Below are positions 24,519-29,038 of a DNA stretch of 29,038 nt, piece by piece. The notes beneath the pieces are model-generated. The model searched no databases, was not told where the DNA came from, and saw only the letters and a program-made list of their open reading frames with translations. Source of the stretch: NIOZ-UU13 sp964417935 (GTDB lineage: Bacteria; Planctomycetota; Phycisphaerae; Sedimentisphaerales; Anaerobacaceae); the NCBI GenBank assembly GCA_964417935.1, contig CAYQKF010000063.1:1-29038 (forward strand), given 5' to 3'. Made by a program: the position numbers and the translations under genes. The number at the start of each line of letters is the position of its first letter. Positions within the stretch are counted from its first letter, which is position 1.

Positions 24519-24908
24519 ATGTTTACGGTTAGTGTCGAAACGCACTTTTGGGCGTCGCATCAGTTGGTCTTACCGGACGGCTCAAAAGAATCCTTGCACA
24601 ATCATAACTGGTCGGTTACCGCTGATGTCAGCAGCGACAAGCTCGACAGTATGGCAGTTGTGATGGACTTTCAGAAACTTAAGGCGATGGTCGATAATAT
24701 CGTGGCCGAGTTTGACAATACGAGACTGAACGAAATCAGCTATTTTCAGCAGACTTCGGCGAGCTCAGTCGAGTCGAACAACCCATCAGCCGAGAACGTA
24801 GCCAAATATATATATGAAAAACTTAGGCCAAAACTGCCCAAAGGCGTCAAACTCCAAAGTATCAGGGTTGCTGAGGAGCCGGGCTGCTCAGCAAAATTCG
24901 GCGAATAG
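24519..24908 (+). CDS. queD: QueD/6-pyruvoyl-tetrahydropterin synthase-like protein lacking the usual catalytic Cys
   Basis: A 129-aa member of the PTPS/QueD fold, which normally converts 7,8-dihydroneopterin triphosphate to 6-carboxy-tetrahydropterin in queuosine synthesis. The zinc ligands are visible as H14 in W-A-S-H-Q-L and H27/H29 in L-H-N-H-N-W. V-V-M-D-F-Q-K-L-K is the family motif, and a C-terminal E-x-x-G-x-x-A-K-F segment is present. The Cys that usually lies four residues before the first His of H-G-H is Lys here (K23, followed by E24), so the reaction may differ. Nine residues, Q-T-S-A-S-S-V-E-S (78-86), come from a dispersed 27-nt repeat inserted in frame before N-N-P-S-A-E-N-V-A-K-Y-I. 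The ATG at 24519 is preferred because the longer upstream frame reads through tandem repeats. The symbol denotes family only. Confidence 0.75.
   Translation: MFTVSVETHFWASHQLVLPDGSKESLHNHNWSVTADVSSDKLDSMAVVMDFQKLKAMVDNIVAEFDNTRLNEISYFQQTSASSVESNNPSAENVAKYIYEKLRPKLPKGVKLQSIRVAEEPGCSAKFGE
24750..24776 (+). repeat. 27-nt dispersed repeat inserted in the queD-like gene
   Basis: The copy matches 25 of 27 bases of the one at 6366-6392 and is read in the same frame. It adds Q-T-S-A-S-S-V-E-S between the S-Y-F segment and the conserved N-P-S-A-E-N helix of the PTPS fold, where family members usually have only one to three residues. Confidence 0.75.
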
Positions 24909-24974
24909 ACTAATCAACCTGCAGTGAACTTCTAAATTTGACGATTAAATGGCTATGTAGTTTTAAGCAGGATT

Positions 24975-24984
24975 ATGGTATAAT
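24975..24984 (+). promoter_or_regulatory. Extended -10 promoter of mcsAB
   Basis: ATGG-TATAAT, with TG at 24976-24977 and TATAAT at 24979-24984, is a perfect extended -10. It lies 78 nt before mcsA. Transcription from it would make a 5' leader of about 70 nt consisting mostly of the heptamer repeat and its 10-bp stem. The same string precedes the XRE-ImmA gene. Confidence 0.55.
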
Positions 24985-25001
24985 AGCAGAGAGCAAAGTT
25001 G

Positions 25002-25058
25002 GATGCTCGATGCTTCGTAGAAGAAGAAAATCGAGCATCGAGTATCGAGAATCGAGTT
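25002..25058 (+). repeat. TCGAGNA heptamer repeat with inverted arm in the mcsA leader
   Basis: GATGCTCGAT (25002-25011) pairs perfectly with ATCGAGCATC (25030-25039). Four TCGAGNN heptamers (25031-25058) then run to within 4 nt of the mcsA ATG. Compared with the queD copy, one stem pair changes from A-T to G-C on both sides, and the loop keeps TCGTAGAAGARGAAA. Confidence 0.75.
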
Positions 25059-25062
25059 AGTT

Positions 25063-25560
25063 ATGCTATGTCAGATTTGTAACAAAAATGATGCGACTAT
25101 TCACCTGACCGAGATTGCCGACGGGGTCCGCACCGAGATGCACATCTGTGAGCATTGCGCTATCGAGCAGGATATAGCTGTTAAGAGTCATATCCCGATA
25201 AATGAGTTGCTCAGCAGTTTGCTTGCCGTCCAGCCGACGGACGATGAGCTATCCGGCGCTTCAGAGCAAAAGCTTGCCTGCCCGAACTGCGGCTTTACGT
25301 TAGCGCAGTTCCGCAAAGAAGGTGTCCTGGGCTGTCCGTATGATTATGAGTTTTTTGAAAAATCGCTTCTGCCGCTCATCGAAAAAGCTCACGATGGCAA
25401 GACAACGCACTGTGGAAAGCTTCCTTCAAAAACACCAAAGAACACGAGAAATGAAATAGAGCTCTTAAACCTGCGACAGCAGCTACAAGCCGCGGTCAAT
25501 AACGAAGATTACGAGCTGGCAGCCGAATTGCGGGACAAAATAGAGCAAATCAAAAAGTAA
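25063..25560 (+). CDS. mcsA: McsA, zinc-finger/UVR activator of protein arginine kinase
   Basis: A 165-aa protein with the McsA layout. The first zinc finger is C-Q-I-C-N near the start (3-6) with C-E-H-C (29-32). A second Cys set is C-P-N-C-G, with G-C-P-Y-D-Y-E-F-F about 15 residues further on. The C-terminal UVR/UvrB-C-like helix pair (about 130-165) has L-N-L-R-Q-Q-L-Q-A-A-V-N-N-E-D-Y-E-L-A-A-E-L-R-D-K-I. McsA binds and activates the arginine kinase McsB, which marks proteins for ClpCP. The mcsB gene follows 42 bp later, so the two form an operon. The ATG at 25063 has no Shine-Dalgarno; the leader is a heptamer repeat. In Bacillota ctsR and clpC flank this pair, but neither is in the window. 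Confidence 0.9.
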   Translation: MLCQICNKNDATIHLTEIADGVRTEMHICEHCAIEQDIAVKSHIPINELLSSLLAVQPTDDELSGASEQKLACPNCGFTLAQFRKEGVLGCPYDYEFFEKSLLPLIEKAHDGKTTHCGKLPSKTPKNTRNEIELLNLRQQLQAAVNNEDYELAAELRDKIEQIKK

Positions 25561-25573
25561 AAAGAGAGTAAGA

Positions 25574-25599
25574 AATACGAAGCACGAAATTCGGATTTG
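25574..25599. repeat. AAGCACGAAATTCG-type repeat abutting mcsB
   Basis: AATACGAAGCACGAAATTCG followed by GATTT fills the mcsA-mcsB gap and ends 3-4 nt before the mcsB ATG. It matches the core of the intergenic repeat at 462-620. The GAGAG at 25564-25568, more than 30 nt before the ATG, is too distant to serve as a ribosome site. Confidence 0.55.
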
Positions 25600-25602
25600 T
25601 CA

Positions 25603-26745
25603 ATGAAACTAACAGACTTAAGTAATGATATAAACGAATGGTTTAACGGCTCCGGGCCGTTGGCTGATATCGTTGTATCCTCCCGGATTCGCTTGGCCAG
25701 GAATATCGCCGGCTACAAATTCCTCAGCCATTGCTCAAATACTGAAAAATCTGAAATACTCAAGAAGTTAAGAGATGTCCTGATGTCCCTTGAGCTTGGC
25801 GATAAAATCTTCTATATCAGCGTGGACAAGGCCCCGACTCTAAGCAGACATTTCCTGGTGGAACGCCATCTTATCAGTCGGCACCACGCCTTCGGTAAAG
25901 GCCCGAGAGGTGTCGTCATCGCCCAGAAGGAATTCTTCACAGCTATGATTAATGAAGAGGACCATCTGCGACTCCAGGTGCTAAAAGCCGGCTGTCAGCT
26001 ATCTCAATGCGCCGAGCAGATAAACCAAATCGACGATATGATAGAGCAAAAGGTGGATTTCGCCTTCAGCCCTCGTTATGGGTATCTGACGGCCTGCCCG
26101 ACCAATCTGGGTACTGGAGCAAGGGTCTCGGTAATGCTCCATCTGCCGGCCCTGAAGATGACGGGACAGATAGAAAAGTTCTTCAACGCCGCAAGGGATA
26201 TGAGCCTGGCCGTGCGCGGTCTTTTCGGAGAAGGCACCGAAGCGGCAAGTGACCTGTACCAGATATCCAACCAGGTTACGCTTGGCATCTCAGAGTCGGA
26301 TATCATCTCGCAATTTGAAAATGCCGTCATCCCTGAAATAATCGAATACGAAAACGCTGCAAGAAATCAATTGCTCTCTAAGCAGTCTGACGTCCTCGAC
26401 GACAAAATCTCCCGGGCGATGGCACTCTTACAAAACGCACATTTGATAAGTTCCCAGGAGGCCCTGTTCCTGCTGAGCCACCTGCGATTAGGTATCAATA
26501 TGCACGAGTATATGGGGGCCTCAACTCCGGCAATAGAGAAGCTTTACACGCTCTGCGGCACCCCTAAGAGCCCGGATAAAACAGGCCGGCTTTCAATTGC
26601 CACCATAAATCGCCTGTTCATGCTGACCCTCCCGGCCCACTTGCAGTTAAACTACGGAAAATCCCTGGACCCTACTAACAGAGACGTTCTTCGGGCCCAA
26701 ATCATCCGCTCCGCCCTAAACCAGGACACTCCGCAAAAAAGCTAA
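25603..26745 (+). CDS. mcsB: Protein arginine kinase McsB
   Basis: A 380-aa member of the ATP:guanido phosphotransferase family that phosphorylates arginine residues of proteins, tagging them for ClpCP degradation. The nucleotide-binding motif V-S-S-R-I-R-L-A-R-N lies near residues 26-36. The catalytic loop L-T-A-C-P-T-N-L-G-T-G-A-R contains Cys165, and V-R-G-L-F-G-E-G-T-E-A follows, which is McsB-specific. The family's second arginine-rich phosphate-binding segment and the C-terminal helical domain are present, and the length is normal (about 360-380). It lies directly after mcsA. The ATG at 25603 is preferred over a TTG two codons upstream. Neither has a ribosome site, because a dispersed repeat occupies the leader, so translation may depend on coupling to mcsA or on leaderless-like initiation. 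Confidence 0.93.
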   Translation: MKLTDLSNDINEWFNGSGPLADIVVSSRIRLARNIAGYKFLSHCSNTEKSEILKKLRDVLMSLELGDKIFYISVDKAPTLSRHFLVERHLISRHHAFGKGPRGVVIAQKEFFTAMINEEDHLRLQVLKAGCQLSQCAEQINQIDDMIEQKVDFAFSPRYGYLTACPTNLGTGARVSVMLHLPALKMTGQIEKFFNAARDMSLAVRGLFGEGTEAASDLYQISNQVTLGISESDIISQFENAVIPEIIEYENAARNQLLSKQSDVLDDKISRAMALLQNAHLISSQEALFLLSHLRLGINMHEYMGASTPAIEKLYTLCGTPKSPDKTGRLSIATINRLFMLTLPAHLQLNYGKSLDPTNRDVLRAQIIRSALNQDTPQKS

Positions 26746-26761
26746 ATATGTAGTCCGTAGA

Positions 26762-26782
26762 ATGGGCAATGAGTTTGCCCAT
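26762..26782. terminator. Hairpin after mcsB
   Basis: ATGGGCAA-TGAGT-TTGCCCAT is an 8-bp perfect stem with a 5-nt loop, 17 nt after the mcsB stop. The following TACTTCTTTTA is only partly U-rich, so termination is possible but weakly supported. Confidence 0.4.
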
Positions 26783-26829
26783 GCAGTATTACTTCTTTTA
26801 CCTTAATAATCAATCGCAAGAAAAAGCTC

Positions 26830-26859
26830 ATACGTAAAGCGCGTACGCGCTTTACGTAT
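26830..26859. repeat. 30-bp perfect palindrome
   Basis: ATACGTAAAGCGCGT (26830-26844) is followed directly by its exact inverse (26845-26859). On the minus strand the sequence beyond it is GAGCTTTTTCTTG, so it could terminate leftward transcription. On the plus strand no U-tract follows. It lies in the 427-bp gene-free gap between mcsB and the minus-strand operon. Confidence 0.6.
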
Positions 26860-26894
26860 AAGACCAATTTTAGTTATTGATTGCCGATTACCTT

Positions 26895-27055
26895 AACTTG
26901 TCATTCCTGCGAAACTTGTCCGCAACGGCGGACGAGTTCCTTCGCGAAAGTGGGGAGCAGGAATCCAAATTTGTAGCCCCCTGCACCGCAGGGGGTTCCA
27001 CACGTCCCGCGACTCCTGCCTGCCCTGAGCTTGTCGAAGGCTTGGGGATGGCTCC
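26895..27055. repeat. Mosaic of dispersed palindromic repeats
   Basis: This stretch joins several repeat types: TTGTCATTCCTGCG ... GCAGGAATCC with an inner GTCCGC/GCGGAC stem (26920-26935), a triloop hairpin CCCCCTGC-ACC-GCAGGGGG (26977-26995), and CCTGCCCTGAGCTTGTCGAAGG (27017-27038), a motif widespread in environmental genomes. Downstream, CCCATCG (27073-27079) and CGATGGG (27116-27122) are inverted around a 36-nt loop. Short open frames here encode only repeat-derived peptides. Confidence 0.6.
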
Positions 27056-27172
27056 CATATAGGAGAATGGATGCCCCATCGTTTAAACGGCCTGCTTGGT
27101 GCTTTAAATTGAATCCCGATGGGTAATCTGTGAGATTCTACAAATAGAAATGTGGTTGTGTTGTTGGCAGAC

Positions 27173-27280
27173 TTAAGTTTTGTTTATTTCTTTTTGGGTG
27201 GGAGGGTTAGTTAGCATTGCCCTTAAGACTTCGTCTGGATTAATGTGCACATCTTTCTTATTCCGTTTTTTATTCATCAT
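27173..27280 (-). CDS. 35-aa protein, third gene of the PIN operon
   Basis: The minus-strand frame reads M-M-N-K-K-R-N-K-K-D-V-H-I-N-P-D-E-V-L-R and ends A-M-L-T-N-P-P-T-Q-K-E-I-N-K-T. The first ATG (27280-27278) overlaps the last codons of the PIN gene (27270-27280), as expected for a coupled operon. The peptide is basic at the N-terminus, then has a short amphipathic helix, D-E-V-L-R-A-M-L, and a Pro-rich tail. Small proteins with a D-E-V-L-x-A-M-L-x-x-P-P pattern occur beside PIN genes elsewhere as far as I recall, but I cannot confirm this here. Function unknown; possibly an accessory antitoxin or a toxin-binding peptide. An in-frame second ATG at 27277 is an alternative start. Confidence 0.55.
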   Translation of the reverse strand: MMNKKRNKKDVHINPDEVLRAMLTNPPTQKEINKT

Positions 27281-27776
27281 TATTTTCTTGCGGAAACTCA
27301 AATCTATTAGTTTTTGGGACTTCAATTGTGAATGTGGTTAGCTCAGCATATTTGGCCAATTTGTCAGTGTCATAAGTATGAAAATAATCAACCTCAACTC
27401 TTTGTGCTGTAGCCAAATGAATAGCATCGGCAGGTTTTAATCCCCAGCCCCTTTTTATGGCTTGTCGCATCAATGCTTTAGCATCCCAAATTATAAATGG
27501 GTCAACTTCTATTAAATTGATTGGCGATGGAGGTTGCCACAACTTATTAATCTTATCTTCAATTGCATCGTCTAAAACAGCATCTTTTTTTTCAGATTCC
27601 GCAAAAGCAACCTCTGTAACACTTAAATAAGAAGTGAAGATTTTAAGGTTGCCAGCATCGCAGTCATCTAAAAGGGATGTAATAACTGGTAGCCTGTCTT
27701 TATTAGCATTAATAGCTGAAAGAAAGATGCAAGCATCCCAATATAAAGGTATTGCATTACTTGTTTTTTTAGGCAT
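27270..27776 (-). CDS. PIN-domain protein (VapC-like putative toxin)
   Basis: A 168-aa PIN-domain protein with all four acidic positions: D14 in L-Y-W-D-A-C-I-F-L, E55 in S-V-T-E-V-A-F, D117 in L-K-P-A-D-A-I-H-L-A-T-A and D136 in H-T-Y-D-T-D-K-L. The K-P-A-D-A-I-H-L-A-T-A segment is a PIN hallmark. Members cleave RNA with Mg2+ and act as growth-stopping toxins when freed from their antitoxin. The gene overlaps its upstream neighbour by 8 nt and its downstream 35-aa gene by 11 nt, so the three are translated together. The putative antitoxin is not a standard VapB but a 257-aa protein, which sets this module apart. The target RNA is unknown. Confidence 0.82.
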   Translation of the reverse strand: MPKKTSNAIPLYWDACIFLSAINANKDRLPVITSLLDDCDAGNLKIFTSYLSVTEVAFAESEKKDAVLDDAIEDKINKLWQPPSPINLIEVDPFIIWDAKALMRQAIKRGWGLKPADAIHLATAQRVEVDYFHTYDTDKLAKYAELTTFTIEVPKTNRFEFPQENNDE

Positions 27777-28542
27777 CCCTTGCCCTTCGTATTATTTCTT
27801 CAGGTAATGTGTCACCTAAAAATCCTGGAGCTGCGCCAATAGCTTGACGATAATCGCCAAGTGTGCCTTCATGGATTATTTTTATGTCTTTAACACGACG
27901 AACAGTTGTAGCATACCCGCTTTCAGGATCTCTTCGTACATAACCTTCTACCATTGCTACTTTACCCCAAGCTTCTCGCATAATAGCTTCGCTTCCCGGT
28001 AAAAGATAACAGGAAATTGCCCTATCATCTATCATATCATAAAGTGTGAACCTTAGTTGCCCACGATTCGACATACTTTGAATCCGACCACGAACAGCGC
28101 CTAAAGATCCTTCTGGCAATCTGGCTATAGGTATATGTTCTAAAACTGTAGGGGATGCAAAAATCTCAACATCGGCTTCGTTCGTTTCAAAGCGAACCGA
28201 TTTGACTCTTCCGTTAATGATAGATGCTAATTTTTTTGCCGCCTTTTGTACCTGCTTTGAATAGTTTAATGGGCTTTCTTTTTGAATAGCTTGCCCTACA
28301 TCTAAATAAGCATCAACTACTTGCTCAATTGCTTGGGCGTCGCTTTCTTCTTCGCCAATTCCTTTGACTGTAGCGATAGCGCTTCCAGCTTCTAAGTTTT
28401 CTATAAACCATTCAATCGAAGATTTTTTGGCAACATCATCGTGTAAGCTGCTGACTAAATTGAAGAATTGTTGTATCGCTTTAGAAAAATCTTCCAACGA
28501 AACATCACCATTCAAAGCAAGAGTTAAAGTATCTTTAGCCAT
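27769..28542 (-). CDS. Putative antitoxin-like partner of the PIN protein, with OB-like C-terminal half
   Basis: A 257-aa protein of no family I can name. The N-terminal half (1 to about 110) is mostly helical and acidic, with I-E-W-F-I-E-N-L-E-A-G-S-A-I-A-T-V-K as a beta hairpin-like stretch. The second half (about 140-235) is beta-rich, with G-A-V-R-G-R-I-Q-S-M-S-N-R-G-Q-L-R-F-T-L-Y-D and later V-A-M-V-E-G-Y-V-R-R-D, a strand pattern resembling an OB-fold. This suggests nucleic-acid binding. It is the first gene of the minus-strand trio and overlaps the PIN gene by 8 nt, the usual position of an antitoxin. The ATG at 28542 has AAGGTGG 5 nt upstream; a GTG at 28551 is possible. Function inferred from position only. 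Confidence 0.6.
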   Translation of the reverse strand: MAKDTLTLALNGDVSLEDFSKAIQQFFNLVSSLHDDVAKKSSIEWFIENLEAGSAIATVKGIGEEESDAQAIEQVVDAYLDVGQAIQKESPLNYSKQVQKAAKKLASIINGRVKSVRFETNEADVEIFASPTVLEHIPIARLPEGSLGAVRGRIQSMSNRGQLRFTLYDMIDDRAISCYLLPGSEAIMREAWGKVAMVEGYVRRDPESGYATTVRRVKDIKIIHEGTLGDYRQAIGAAPGFLGDTLPEEIIRRARDA

Positions 28543-28574
28543 TTCTACCACCTTACTCTTTATTATGCTACACT

Positions 28575-28930
28575 TTATGATTTCCGGTATAATAACCTTT
28601 TACCCTCAACTCCATTCAATAGCATATAAGCCAATACTCCATCATTATGCTTTCTCATATTATACCGAAAATCAAACTCAAATAAATACATATGTAAATG
28701 TTTTTCACTTACGTGGTGGAAGACTCCATCGATACCACGCTTTAATCAACTCAAATGGCCATCAATGTTATTTGTGTGTACTGCACCTCGTACGTATTCT
28801 TTTCTACTATGATTTATAACAAAATGTTTGTTAAATTGCTTACTCAAATCTTTATAGGACTTGAACCCATCTATCATTATAATATAATTTTATCGACATT
28901 TTCTTTGATGATACTTTTGTTGTTTTTGGC
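28575..28930 (-). pseudogene. Decayed ISXO2-type (IS1595 family) transposase remnant
   Basis: Read on the minus strand, the frame gives I-I-K-E-N-V-D-K, then (after a one-base slip in the AAAA run at 28888-28891) M-I-D-G-F-K-S-Y, and F-V-I-N-H-S, V-R-G-A-V-H-T-N-N-I-D-G. After an in-frame TGA (28746-28748) it continues L-K-R-G-I-D-G-V-F-H-H-V-S-E-K-H-L and F-D-F-R-Y-N-M-R, ending at a TAA (28575-28577). This is the C-terminal third of an ISXO2-like DDE transposase, where H-T-N-x-I-E and L-K-R-G-x-x-G-x-x-H-H-V-S are hallmarks. With a frameshift and a stop and no N-terminus in the window, it is inactive. It lies just upstream of the minus-strand PIN operon, a common place for such scars. Confidence 0.75.
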
Positions 28931-28977
28931 CATTAGTCTTATTATCGAAAACTAGTGACAGCACCTATTAATGGCTT

Positions 28978-29007
28978 GGGACAGTACGCAAAAACGGTGA
29001 TTGTCCC
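28978..29007. repeat. GGGACA / TGTCCC inverted repeat
   Basis: GGGACA (28978-28983) and TGTCCC (29002-29007) flank an 18-nt centre. It lies beyond the upstream end of the transposase remnant and could be a transposon end or a REP-like scar. Confidence 0.35.
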
Positions 29008-29020
29008 TAATAAAAACGAA

Positions 29021-29038
29021 CATCGAGAATCCAGCATC
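29021..29038. repeat. Partial heptamer-type repeat at the window edge
   Basis: CATCGAGAATCCAGCATC is the reverse complement of GATGCTGGATTCTCGATG, close to the GATGCTGGATGCTCG arm of the element before queD (24450-24464). The copy is cut by the window end. Confidence 0.5.

Noticed and set aside
26877..27062. A 61-codon open frame
   Set aside because: It lies wholly in dispersed repeats; the peptide contains C-P-E-L-V-E-G, the usual translation of the CCTGAGCTTGTCGAAGG repeat.
28364..28955. Plus-strand open frames over the end of the window
   Set aside because: They are antisense to the 257-aa gene and to the transposase remnant, whose minus-strand translation shows clear ISXO2 motifs.

Overview
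The window looks like a chromosomal segment of an uncultivated Planctomycetota bacterium, probably of the Phycisphaerae / Sedimentisphaerales kind. This is inferred from gene content only. It carries a Tat-exported sulfatase, a giant secreted FAD-dependent oxidoreductase with an appended toroid-like domain, secreted M14 and S9 peptidases, a secreted FG-GAP/VCBS protein, an mcsA-mcsB pair and many dispersed mini-palindromes. No rRNA, tRNA or CRISPR array was seen.

Layout. 1-1.2 kb: a small tandem Myb/SANT-like HTH protein and a terminase-small-subunit-like protein. 1.3-6.4 kb: sulfatase and FAD oxidoreductase, both exported and probably acting on sulfated or decorated glycans. 6.4-8.4 kb: a DUF2283-type protein and an intact phage-type terminase large subunit. 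The terS-like and terL genes are therefore about 5.7 kb apart, with metabolic genes between them and no capsid, portal or tail genes. 8.5-10.2 kb: an XRE-ImmA/IrrE regulator overlapping a PIN-like gene, a likely toxin-antitoxin module. 10.2-11.0 kb: gene-poor DNA with two matched hairpins (same 9-bp stem core, both with 28-nt purine-rich loops) and a cysteine synthase remnant. 11.0-16.0 kb: an FG-GAP protein and two M14 paralogues. The first paralogue has lost its zinc ligands and catalytic Glu, while the second keeps them. 16.1-18.2 kb: a GDPD-like 3' remnant and aspS. 18.4-21.2 kb: an MscS-like channel and a heme-motif histidine kinase. 21.25-23.6 kb: a promoter-hairpins-terminator leader followed by an S9 peptidase. 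23.9-26.7 kb: coaD, queD-like, mcsA and mcsB. 27.1-28.5 kb (minus strand): an OB-like protein, a PIN protein and a 35-aa protein with overlapping ends. 28.5-29.0 kb: a decayed ISXO2-type (IS1595 family) transposase.

The most striking theme is small dispersed palindromes that enter genes and their start regions. A double triloop-hairpin element lies between genes at 563-606 and in frame inside the S9 peptidase at 21802-21841. A 27-nt repeat (25/27 identical) encodes the same residues inside the queD-like gene and at the C-terminus of the FAD oxidoreductase. TCGAGTA-type heptamer repeats with a compensated 10-bp stem directly precede the start codons of queD and mcsA, and a third repeat precedes mcsB. 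These three starts lack a recognisable Shine-Dalgarno, although most other genes here have one.

All functional calls rest on reading motifs and gene context. No database search was run.
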